Shown here: in pieces, positions 28,463 to 38,362 of the stretch
Numbering within the stretch: the first letter of the stretch is position 1
How the letters are laid out: every line of letters starts with the position of its first letter
Source of the DNA: Isoetes taiwanensis
Taxonomy: Eukaryota > Streptophyta > Lycopodiopsida > Isoetales > Isoetaceae
Reading direction: 5' to 3'
NCBI GenBank assembly: GCA_021234155.1
Contig: JAJEKV010000012.1
Coordinates: 9,450,448-9,514,447 of the forward strand
Length of the DNA stretch: 64,000 bases
The notes under the pieces: generated by a model
The model's database searches: none
What the model was told of the DNA's origin: nothing
What the model saw: the letters and a program-made list of their open reading frames with translations, nothing else
Translations under genes and position numbers: made by a program

Positions 28463-31437
28463 TTGGAGGCGATTGTGTTGAGGATAACCGAGCATAAACA
28501 AGTGCATGGAGAATTGCAGCTTACAGAGGCGGCTATGGCCAAAACAAGAATACATACAGAGATGACAGAACATGGCTCCAAAGGGGACAAAATCTTTCCA
28601 GAAAAAAAGAGACAAGCCAGCTTTTTTTTCAGCCCAAAATGTTAATGAAGGACAAGATGTCGATGATGACCTAGAGCACGATCAGGTTCTTTGATCTTAC
28701 CTGCTTTATTTATAGATTAACCTGACAATTGAAGCTCTACCCTGTATAAATTGTTCTAAATTTAGATAGGGCCTTAAGCTATAAATCTGGCTTTTTCCTT
28801 TTTCTGGAAAATGTTTATGGATAATCCATCTCTGGTGTATCCTGAATGAGGATACATATTTGTCAATGACTTTTTTGGGTATACAGTATTAATGGCCGAA
28901 AGATCCTTCTATTTGAAAGGATTGTTATATACCTTATCTGTATATAATAGAAGAACTGTCCTGCAGAACTCTTAGAGTGACGAGCTTGATACTTTGTAAA
29001 AAAAAATTAACATCCCTGGGAGGGGTATTTTAACAATGGAGTTTATTACTGATTCTAGCTGGGGTTACATGTGGAAAAACTTATGAAATAATTGGAATTA
29101 TGGCTGTATATGGTTCTTTAAGAATAGAATAGATAAACATATACATAAGTTTGCCATGTTTACAGGATACGGTGAACAGATAGATAGAAAATTAGAGTAT
29201 AAAAGATTTCTAGACCGCTTGATATTTGCATGCACTTCTCTGTTTGTTTGATTCTTTGACTTCATTTCTTACATCCTTAATTAACAAGAAGGGACAAAAG
29301 GGACAATGGGTGACCAGCAAAGAGCTGAAGATCCCAATGTACCTTTTCGCCCTTTCCCTGATACCAGTAACATGCTAACGGGGTATTGATTGGCTGCAAG
29401 TACGGGATCTTCTTCCCATTGTCTTTGTTTGTTATCTTTTTGTTGATTCTGGATGGAAGGAGGTTGGTGGTCTGAAGATGTGTATCTATACTGCCTTGGA
29501 CAGGAAAAAAGGGCAATACTTTTTTGGAAAAAGAAATGGAATACATACTCTTGACCTTGGTTTTTTTACTGTTATATGTTTTTGGCTGCTCGTGCTTATA
29601 AGCCTATGGCTTATATCTGTAATATAAGTAGACTTCTCGTACTTGTGGCATAGATGCTCATCAGATATGACAGGAGTTTGCACCATGCCCTTAATAGACA
29701 AGTTATGAGTTTGACTAGTGGTTATGATGTAAAGTTTTTGAAATCCTCTAAGGGATGTGTCATATATAATAGGAAAACAATTTTGAAATGGTTGAGAGTT
29801 CCTGCTATAGATAAAGATATTACTTGTGTTATGTTGTAACAAGTTGTTTCTGATCAACTAGAGGTTTTAAAAGAAAAAGATTGTATTGTATGGCAACATG
29901 TCAGGCTGTAGGATGGCTGCCATAGATATGGATATTTCTAATAGATGATAGACCCTAAAAGTCTCACCCATCTAGTCCCTCAAAGATCTACTAGTTGTAG
30001 AAGGTTTTGGCTTGAGAAGATCTTCTACTTTTATTTAATGTATCTTTGGTACATATTTTTTTCAACAAGAAAAAAATCTATTTATTTATTTAAACAAACT
30101 CATGTGTTTAACATTTACGTAAAAATGAAAATATATTTTTCTAAATTGTCAATATTACACTTTGGGTAACCTTGTAGTTAATCGTTTATCCCCGCTAAAT
30201 AAATATGGTTTTCAATGACTATGTTGTTGAAGTACTAATCTCTTTGGAAAAGACATGTAAACATGGATTACTATGTAACTAATTTAAGATTCATATGAGA
30301 TTTTGAGTAAAGACATGACTGATGGTACCCAATGGAAAGCCAGTTACACAAATTCTATTAAACTATGATCTCATGATCATGTGAAAACAAGTATATAAGG
30401 AAAGTTGTTTAAAGATTGGTTTAAAATTTAAACACTGACTTGAAGTAAAAAGGATTTGAGTAGGGAGTTAAATACTATGCTGGAAAAACTCAGTCCAGTA
30501 GTAGGGTGATAATACTACCAAAGGATTGACTGAGGTGGATGTGGTCTGGTGTATCTAGTTCAAACTGGCTTTTTTTTAGACATTTCATCACATTGGTACA
30601 TCCAATATTGTCTTCTACCTACTTTCCATATGTTTGAGCTGTTAGATAAACCTTAAGCTCCCACTTAGGAAAATTGGAATCCCTTTACTTGATTACTTCA
30701 TTTGAGATACAAGAGATGTTTGACGACAAAAGATTAATGATTCATTCTAACTTATGGTCTACCAAATATGTATGTCACAGAAAAGTTATGACTAGGAAGA
30801 GGATTTTGAGATCATCTTTACCTACTTGGAATGCTTTCGGCTTATTGACATTGGATATGACAAGAACGGATGAGTGTCCTAATTCAGCTATCCAAACAAT
30901 TTTATGATGCATCAAGAATATGAAAGTGCATGAATTAATCTTTTTTGAAAGAGACGCTATCAAATCCCCCGAACGGATCTCTGTTATTTACACACCTTTG
31001 GGTTTAGCGAATGGCTTCTACTCTTGCCAAAAATTTACAAGCTGTCTGATAGAGAGGAAGGCGTTTGGGCTTTTATTTCGGAATTGTATGATAGCCTTCC
31101 ACAGAAAATATATGACTATACAAGAATTGAAGATGAACGCAACAAGGACTTCATCACTGGTATCACTACGCTAAAAGATGCAAATGATATCAAGAATTCA
31201 CATGGCAATGAAAATGAACAAATTCTTACGAGTAAGGCTAAGGTAAATGCTAAAGATCCTAGTTTGTCAGATGATTTGTTTGGATCTGATTTATTGACTA
31301 AGAAGACCAGTCCCCTTATCCCAAAGGTATATGAAAAACAGCATAACAAAGGGATGGATTTCAAATTATCATTGAGGAATTGCTTGATATTCCCTATCAT
31401 CTCGAGCAGGTTGGCTGAAAGCCAAGGGCTACTCTGA
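28463..31437 (+). pseudogene. pieces of an unrecognised gene in block X
   Basis: Coding-like frames occur in order: KAELEAIVLRITEHKQVHGE near 28460; an ATG at 29306 starting MGDQQRAEDPNVPFRP; GYDVKFLKSSKGCVIYNRK near 29720; KRLMIHSNLWSTKYVCHRK near 30730; and a longer frame at 31024-31437 with KIYDYTRIEDERNKDF and SDDLFGSDLLTKK. They may be exons of one decayed gene or a retroelement-derived region. I do not recognise a family. Copy 3 has lost 29830-31263 of this region. Confidence 0.3.
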
Positions 31438-31945
31438 CTGCGGGTTTTCCATGCTGACATCAGGGTTGGGCCCTTAAGTGATCCCATCAAACCTCTAATG
31501 GAAACATGTTTGATCTAGACAATTTTTACTAACATGTGCAGAAGCAGGACTACCCATAGAAAATGGCCGAAATGGATTGAGAGAACCACTGCAAGATTGT
31601 GGAGTAAGTGATCAACCATCTAAAAATATTTCTGGCAATTTTTCGGCGTTAAAAAAAAAAATGGTAGAATACACCAAAAATTGCACTTTCAATATTTTCC
31701 CGGTAGTCTGAAATATAAGGCGACACTTTACTGATTAAGAGAATCACTATTTTTGAGCCCTTAAGAGAGGAATGGAATTAAAATACAAGAAAATCTTATA
31801 TCCTGATATACTGCAAAAGCTTTTCCTTAGCTCTTATGCCAAATCTCAATCGTCGAAACCTCATACATTTGTATATATGCGACCAGATAGAATATCGACA
31901 TCATATGCTAAAGCCACACCTTCCAACAAGGTTCGAAATCCCCAA
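31435..31945 (+). promoter_or_regulatory. distal part of a split PKS promoter (stump 2)
   Basis: Homologous to 41268-41785. The AC-type motif ACCTTCCAAC is at about 31917. It stops at CCCCAA 31940-31945, immediately before element Y. Confidence 0.65.
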
Positions 31946-34219
31946 TCTATCTACACATTTATAATTCTTTCTCCGAGGATTCGATTCTTATATTCTTTTT
32001 CGTTCTTCTGACACATGTGTTTCTTTTTACTGGGTACAGATTTTCGGGGGAGAATTTCCGGTGTAGGCCTAGTGTGGGCTGGTAAAATCGGTAACAAAGA
32101 TCCAGCTATGGGCACAATAGGCAGCATTCCTCAGATGGATTTCTTTTGGGCTTCTCCATCTACCGCTGGTATAACAGGGCTGGACCTCCTCTATCGACAG
32201 CATTCCTGCACGTTTGCCTCAATTTTGAGCCTCTTGAACTTGAATCTAGCTATAATAAGTTTTTCGGATCCATTCCATTCTGGTATTAATCGGTTGATCG
32301 GCCGGATTGGTTCTAGGCTTCTCCATTTTCAGGAAATGCTGAGGTGTCTGATTGCCCCTTCTGTTGTCTTTGATAGCATGTCAGAACCTGCAATTGCAAG
32401 GGAGAATATTGGATTTAAGCACAAGTAATTCAATCCGGCAACTAGTTGTTTTGGCTTTTGTACTATGTAAGTGAAAGAGCAAAAGAAGCTTCGGCAAAGT
32501 TTGCACCAGAGGGAAGGAAGGCGCGTGTGATATGGAAAATTAGAGTGCGTGTGGACTTAAAAAGGCAACAATCAAATCTAGATTTATGATCAGAATTGTG
32601 CCGTTACTTCCAATTATTGTAATGGCATCGTTTATATATCAAATTCTTCACTAGATTGTAGCCGACGAATCTCTGGACTGTGATACATCAGTGTGACAGC
32701 TTTTTGGCTTGATGGATGTCATGCAGATACAATTGATAATTTCAAAGCCTGGAGTTTGAATCCAAGAATGCCAATTCTCAACCTCCTTTTTGCTCTTCCT
32801 AAACAGATGGAAGCAGCCTACTCTTGCAATCGAATCAGCCTATTCTTAACAAACATCTGCACACAGATGGAATCACCCAGATGAAACTGGCAGGCACAAC
32901 TCTAGCACAATTTTGTATTCAGGTGAAGTAGCCAAAAATCAACAATATCCTGTATACCTGGTCTGAATTCCTCCTGTCTAGAACCATAAGCAACTCGAAC
33001 TCTGTAGTCTTGTCTGATTCAGCCCAACTCTGATTACCCAGACTAATTCACAATAGGCGAATCTCCTCCACGCCTCAGTCCGATCTCCTCTTTGCTTTAA
33101 AAACCTGACATTTCATTCTTTCTGTCTCATTTCTACTACAACCATCTTCGATCTTGATTTCCACTCTTCCGTCCATCCCCTTTTTCCCTCTTTAGTTTGT
33201 CCTTTTAAAAACCAGTATGATCCTTCAAATATAACACGTGTCAACAAGTATCAATTGTTTTCTTAACCTCTGTAAATATGGCATTAACAATAACTCCTAA
33301 CAATAATGACACGAATGGGATCAGAATTTCACTGCTTCTGAGCCATGCATCTGTAATTGTGTTATTTCTTCTATAGTCAAGTTGAATTGGTTACAGACTT
33401 TAAGGGATAGGAATTTCTACAAAAAAGGCACAAAATCACTCACATTGTTGGCTTAAAAATCGACGATCGAATCCAAAGAAGCAATTTCGGTGACACTTTT
33501 TAAGGTTCTTACTTTTTTTTGCAACAGTAAGTTCCACCACGAAGGAAATACTCAAAAATATATTCCAAATAAAGGGTATCTTTGTAATATTGTGGTAGCT
33601 TAACAGTTGTAGAGTTGTTTTTCAAAAACATTTGCTTTAGGCTAGACGATTCTAATGCTACATGATCTACCTTATTCTCATCTAGCATTCTTTATAATTG
33701 ACGAATTGAAAAAGGCAGTTTTTTATTGGAATTTGCCCAAATCAATGTCCCCAACCATTACAATATTCCACCATAGCTCAAAGTAAACTTCTTTTAGAGT
33801 AAATCAATGTTAGAACACAAGAAGACCTCTTGATCCCATGCATTGATAACCATGCCTAACTTTGGGAGTAAGTACCTTACATCCCTGTTCTCTCTCTAGT
33901 CAAAGTTAAGTTCTCTAGCTAAAAAGTACTTTAGTCTCATAGGATATGTAGCCCCTTAAGGCCAATGCCCCAAAAGGGCTTTAAGACTCCCATATTGATA
34001 ATGACTTCAGTTTTAGCTATTGCTTGCTAGTTTTCACAATAATCCAACTTCATATTGTTTGTTGGTATAGGGAAAGATCCATAGCATCCAAGAATTTCTC
34101 TTTATCTACTAACTTATTTAACACACGGGAATCGCTAAAGAGAAATGTTTGCGGCGGCAAGGCCGCCGCAATAAATTTCTTGTAGCTCTAACTACAAGGC
34201 CGCCGCAATAAATTTCTTG
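31946..34219 (+). mobile_element. Helitron-like element Y, copy 2
   Basis: Same insertion as copies 1 and 3: A|T target, start TCTATCTACA, end CTTG before TAGCTC. The 3' hairpin GCGGCGGC-AAG-GCCGCCGC is at 34151-34169, followed by a 38-bp tandem repeat of the terminal sequence. A plus-strand frame at 32015-32428 (137 aa) and minus-strand frames near 33200-33730 are conserved in position between copies, but I recognise no domain. No Rep or helicase sequence is present. Confidence 0.65.
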
Positions 34220-34647
34220 TAGCTCTAACTAGATAACTTGCCGGTAAATGTCATGCTCCACCAAATTTTGAATGTAAGCTCAAGATTATTTGCCAGATTT
34301 TGATGGAAACCCCACAATTTTTTTTGCCAGCAAATAAAAATTCGAAACAAAAAATAAGAATTGTGATTGGAAATTTAAGCGACTCTCCATTTCCAAACCT
34401 ACGGTTGCAAAAGATAAAATAAGGAAGCCAATGTGGGAAACCCATTATGGAAAACGTGTTGTTTTGAGGGCGTCAAAATTGCCCACGGAATGCTGGGTGC
34501 GCAGAAAGCACATGCATTTTTCAGACTATAAAACAGTTCTTTCGAAGTAGCAAGACAGCCTAACTTCTCTTCTCATTTGTAAGAAGCTCGCAAAGCTATA
34601 CCCTCATCTCCTTTCTAAGCAGCAAAAAATCTTAGCTGCTAAGCAAA
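34220..34647 (+). promoter_or_regulatory. proximal promoter of PKS stump 2
   Basis: Close to the PKS-C proximal promoter: CATGCA about 16 bp before TATAAAA (34527-34533). It lacks the GGTCAA part of the W-box-like pair and 7 bp (GGGGCCG) after the TATA box. The start codon position reads AAA (34645-34647). Confidence 0.6.
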
Positions 34648-34890
34648 GCATTTTTCCAGATTGAAAAGCCTGATGGTCCTGCCTGTGTCCTTGCTATTGC
34701 AACCGAAAATCCTCCCTTCTTTGTTGATCAGAAGGATTATGCAGAATTTTTGTTTGATGCCTGCAACATGAATGATAAAGCTGATATGATGACAAAAGCT
34801 CTGCCAATATACAGGTTTCTGGAACTAAGGAGCATGATCCAATACGGTGATACAGAAATATTACATGAAGGGGGAAATGAAGGAAAATGA
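34648..34890 (+). pseudogene. PKS exon 1 fused in frame to copia polyprotein end, copy 2
   Basis: One open frame of 80 codons. Codons 1-44 match PKS exon 1 ([10 protein letters not shown]... to NMNDK). Codons 45-80 are the C-terminal end of a Ty1/copia polyprotein (ADMMTKALPIYRFLELRSMI), ending at TGA 34888-34890. The start codon is lost (AAA), so an ordinary translation start is missing; the next in-frame ATG is in NMNDK. The identical junction in unit 1 shows that the fusion predates duplication of the unit. The most economical reading is deletion between the PKS and a copia element inserted nearby. Confidence 0.75.
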
Positions 34891-35494
34891 TCATGTAATA
34901 TTATGTTGAGCCTGCTTGTGAAGTTACTAGAAAAATGATCTAATCTAAGGGTCATTGCATACTTGAGTTGAATGACAAGTATCAGAGCAATATGATCTTC
35001 ATACTGCTGAAGAATGAAGAACTTAATTTCACTTAGGGTCAAGACATTCACTTGAGGTGAGATAATATTTAAGTTAAATTGTTTCAATGGTTCGAGGTCG
35101 TAAAATTTAAGAGGTGCATGTGGGATATTGTTTTATAAGAAAACACAGCTGGGCTCGCGAACGGAAATTTGCCTGTGGGATATTGTTGTGTAGAGAAGAA
35201 AATAGAAACACCAGGAAATCTGGTTTGCCGAGCTGATGGCACCGACTGTTCTTGCATTTAAAGCGTGAATGGAGATGATTGTAGTTATGCTGGAGCAGAC
35301 AGAAGAATCGTCAAGCAAATTCGAGTGCTTGGGCTCTCGAGGGGTTGTATAAAGTAAACGGGTATAATTGCTACAGTAAACAATTCATATCCATATGAAT
35401 AGTGCATGCTATGATTCTTGTAATGGTCTAAACAAATTTATGATATTGCTCTAGGCTCAAGGTTGTCTTTAAAGATTTGTGCTAATAAGTTGAG
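34891..35494 (+). mobile_element. copia 3' non-coding remnant, possible LTR
   Basis: Follows the copia stop codon. Two nearby GTGGGATAT|TG motifs (35129 and 35184) resemble the purine-rich primer site plus TG start of copia LTRs. An end at CA 35434 would give a roughly 306-bp LTR. I cannot confirm LTR boundaries because no second LTR or target duplication is visible. Confidence 0.3.
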
Positions 35495-36088
35495 TTGTTC
35501 GGTTTAGCAAATCTTAAAATCCCTTCACCTCGTTCATCTTTGAGCCCTCTGACCTCATCCTCTTCCTCTTCTTCTTCGGAAGAATACTCCAGAGAGGAGT
35601 ATTCTTCCCCTATGGATTCATCTGAAGTCTCCCACGAGACTTCAGATTCGGAGAACTACTACTCCGATCATGATTCATGGCCAGAAACTTCTTTGGAAGA
35701 ATTTGGAGAGGAGTCTTCAGCCTCAATTTTTTCGGCCCCTTCTCCTCCTCGTTCCCCCTTTGCAGATCAAGTCCAAGATTTTTTTTCGGCCCCTCCTCCT
35801 CCTACCCCTCAAGCAGATGAGGTTCAAGATTCTTCACCAACAATCATAGCCGAAGTTGATGAAGTAGAAGTTATTTCTCACAAGGTCATCCACTGCTCCC
35901 TATCACAGCGAGCAGTCATGAATTTTTTGGCTATGGGAGTGATCATCGAAGCCGAGGTCCTGCCTTGGGCAGAAGCAGCCCCTTTGAAACAAAAGGCCCA
36001 TGTGGAGTGTGTCTACATCCAGCATGCAGGGAAATGGGCCTTGCATGAAGTGAAGACTGTGACCGAGTACTGCGAGCTTTGTGCATGA
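35495..36088 (+). CDS. acidic Ser/Pro-rich protein of unknown family
   Basis: An open frame runs to TGA at 36088. The first ATG is at 35612, giving 158 aa; the frame is open upstream to 35495 without an ATG, so a spliced or upstream start is possible. The N-terminal half is disordered in character: serine- and glutamate-rich, then proline-rich (SAPSPPRSPF, APPPPTPQADEV). The last 70 residues look folded (SLSQRAVMNFLAMGVIIEAE; HVECVYIQHAGKWALHEVKT) and end in CELCA. I do not recognise it. It sits between a copia remnant and a Harbinger gene and is duplicated, in broken form, at 12700-13270. It may be an element-encoded or captured gene. Confidence 0.45.
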   Translation: MFGLANLKIPSPRSSLSPLTSSSSSSSSEEYSREEYSSPMDSSEVSHETSDSENYYSDHDSWPETSLEEFGEESSASIFSAPSPPRSPFADQVQDFFSAPPPPTPQADEVQDSSPTIIAEVDEVEVISHKVIHCSLSQRAVMNFLAMGVIIEAEVLPWAEAAPLKQKAHVECVYIQHAGKWALHEVKTVTEYCELCA

Positions 36089-36633
36089 AGAAAAGAAGAT
36101 CCTCCTGCCCTTTTTTTTTTTATTTTATTTCTGATATGTTCTTTTGTAAAGCAAAAAATATTTGCAATGAAAAGCCTCTTGGCAACCCCTTCAGCTTATA
36201 TCGGACAGACCCCTTCAGCTTTGAATCATGTATAGTGTTTTGATGATCAACAATGAATAAAATATCGTTTTATCTTCACTTTCTATGTTTTATCTATGTT
36301 TTGTCTTCATTTTCTGATTGTGTCTGTTGCTGCAGATCATAGAGCGTTGAGGACTATGTATCAAGTTTAAGCTATTTTTTTTAGGGTCTAAAAAGACAGG
36401 CAAATAAATGTGGCCAAAAATTTGTATGTTGCATTTGTATGCACAAAAACTCAGTTGTACTGTAGTTTTATTTTGAATAGAATCTCTATTTCAACATTCA
36501 GTTATTCTAGCAGAATAGTGATGTTTGTATTGATGACTTATTACAGGTCCAGATAAGATGAAATCAATAATATTCGAGAACAAGAAAGAAAGAACAAATT
36601 ATTAAAGATGTTTGCTAACAGAATCATCAAATA
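36089..36633. other. AT-rich non-coding stretch
   Basis: Contains an A/T-rich region with AATAAA-like hexamers near 36255 that could serve as poly(A) signals for the upstream frame. No gene seen. The end of the Harbinger element probably lies here, but I could not fix a terminal repeat. Confidence 0.4.
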
Positions 36634-37268
36634 TTACAGCAACACATGCCCATCCAAGTTCTCAAACAACACATGCCTCATCTGATCTCCTTGTTTCTTT
36701 AGACTTCTGTTCATAGCTTCAGTCTCATAGTAATAAACTAGATCAGGCTCTTCTTCGAGAGGCAGCATGTCCCATCCCATGTCTTCCATAATACAGAAGT
36801 TCCAAAGCACACAAGCAGCATGTATAATCTTGGAGGCATTGCCAACATGCACAGGCGGATGTTTTAGAATTCTGAATTTCTCCTTCACAATCCCGAACCC
36901 ATTTTCCACACAAACTCTACCCCTGCAAATCCTTTTATTAAACTTGCCATAAGGTCCATGATTCTGTGAAAAAACTTTCAAAAGGAAGGGTCTGGCAGCA
37001 TAGGCAGAATCACCAAGCAAAAGTGGAGGAATGTTAACCTGGATTTGGTCTTCAGTGGGTTGACCTTTCTTCACTTTTCTGCCACTCAAGGTTACAACTG
37101 GTTCTTTCAAGATTAGTTTGGATGCAATTTTGCTGTATATGGAACTCTTCTTGAATTGATTTGAGTCATGGACTGATCCAGTTCTTGTAACACAGACATT
37201 TATAAACAACCTGCTGTGTGTGACAATACCCTGCAGAAGACATGAGTGCCTTTTGTGTCGACTGTAAT

Positions 37269-37935
37269 CGCATCGATCCGAGACATCGGATTGCCATTCT
37301 AGAATGGGATGAGCATGCATGTCTTGCATGCATGCGGGCGGGCGGCGCATGCCCGTTTTGGTTGGGAGTTTGCTATTTCAGGCACGTTTCTGCATCCACG
37401 TCTCATCGGCGCTTCCTCTTCTCTCAGCAGTACCTTATTCTCTTTGAACCCTCCCTCCCCCCCTTCTTTGTTTATTGTATTGTGCACAATTTTCTGTTTA
37501 TCATGTTTTTCCACCCGCTGGGTGATGCTATTCTCTGGTATGTTTGTGTTGTCTCGTTTGTTGCGTTGGTGATGTGCAGGTACAGGTTGGCGAGCGACAT
37601 CTGTTTCGATTTCTCCATGGGGGGGTTTTTGGGAGCGATTTCTATGCCTTACGTTTGTCTAAGCCCCTTGCCGAAGGCTTATCACTAGGGTTTTTCCTCG
37701 AAAACCCAAAAGGGCGGGGTTTTTTAATCCCGGTGATAAGCTTTCGGCAGGTACATCAGCCACTCATCTATTAGCATTGTATTTTTTGGGGTCCAAGTGA
37801 TATAATTGGATTTTCCCTTTATTTTTCGTGGGTAGTTCGCATGTGGGCGGCTACCCACTGTCCACCATTGTAGAAAATCTGCTGAGATGAATGAGAAGCC
37901 GGCGGTTTGTTGGTTTCTTGCGAGTCCCATTCTAG
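37269..37935 (-). mobile_element. 667-bp rolling-circle-like (Helitron2/Helentron-type) insertion
   Basis: Inserted in the Harbinger transposase and flanked by AAT (37266-37268 and 37936-37938). This can be read as a 3-bp duplication or as insertion between T and T. On the minus strand the 5' end reads TCTAGAATGGGA. The matching inverted repeat TCCCATTCTAGAAT lies inside the 3' end and is followed by a terminal hairpin (ATCCGATGTCTCGGAT). An asymmetric terminal repeat plus a 3' hairpin at a TT target is the layout described for Helitron2/Helentron elements. The family also occurs at 59719-60422 and 59345-59715. It encodes no transposition protein. Confidence 0.55.
37667..37755. repeat. 88-bp imperfect inverted repeat (foldback)
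   Basis: Arms GCCGAAGGCTTATCACTAGG and the reverse complement of CCGGTGATAAGCTTTCGGC flank a loop containing a second, GC-rich complementarity (AAAACCC / GGGCGGGGTTTT). The structure is kept at 60141-60228 and about 14850-14935. Confidence 0.7.
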
Positions 37936-38362
37936 AATAGTCATCACCTTTTTCACTCTTTCTGGGTTTCCTCCATAAAAAGATATGGGACCCATCAACA
38001 CCACCATACACATTTGGCAGTCCTGTTGCATCATGAAATTCTTTTATACATTGATTTAATCTTGCTCCAGAAGGCATGGCTACAAACCTTTTGTAAAGCA
38101 TTGTCTTCGAGGCCAACACTAGTGTAATTTTTTTAGTATATTTCTGCACTGTAGCTTTTCCAACATAGAATCTCTGACCCACATGCAAAGGCATGTCACC
38201 ATGTGCCAGAAAGTAAAAGAACCATGGCAACAGCCTTCCTGGGATCAACAGGGGGCCTAACCTTAACCCCTGGTCTAATCAAATAGGGGACAACAAGCCC
38301 GACTAGTCTCTCAAAGCTGGCCCTCTTCATTCTGTAAAATTGATGCCACATATCATCTTCAT

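Larger units (their letters stand above)
26223..31434. repeat. block X, copy 2 (best preserved)
   Basis: Complete copy of the X segment, aligning with 3531-8677. It carries the PPR relic on the minus strand and, on the plus strand, several coding-like pieces of an unrecognised gene (28463-28645, 29306-29839, 30674-31437). No complete gene can be assembled from it. Stretches between the pieces are AT-rich and featureless. Confidence 0.75.
36634..38362 (-). pseudogene. PIF/Harbinger transposase, interrupted, unit 2
   Basis: Minus-strand DDE_Tnp_4 (HARBI1-like) transposase. From the 5' side: ERLVGLVVPYLIRP near 38300, a frame change near 38215, LYKRFVAMPSGARLNQ, and the first catalytic Asp in YGGVDGSHI near 37995. 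After the insertion come RHKRHSCLLQGIV, VTRTGSVHDSNQF, the second Asp in LLGDSAYAARPFLL near 37010, the Glu in RVCVENGFGIVKEK near 36900, and a stop at 36634. Removing 37269-37935 plus one AAT joins the halves in frame as GDDYYSRHKRHS, the normal family sequence. The N-terminus is cut at 38362 by a junction to unique DNA. Dead as it stands. Confidence 0.8.

Noticed and set aside
37724-37900. Transposase C-terminal extension FLQWWTVGSRPH...
   Set aside because: This part of the frame lies inside the 667-bp insertion and recurs in the non-Harbinger element at 60199-60405; it is read-through, not transposase.
37269-37935. Spliceosomal intron or introner in the Harbinger gene
   Set aside because: The ends on the transposase strand are TC...AT rather than GT...AG, and the same element sits in non-coding DNA at 59719-60422.
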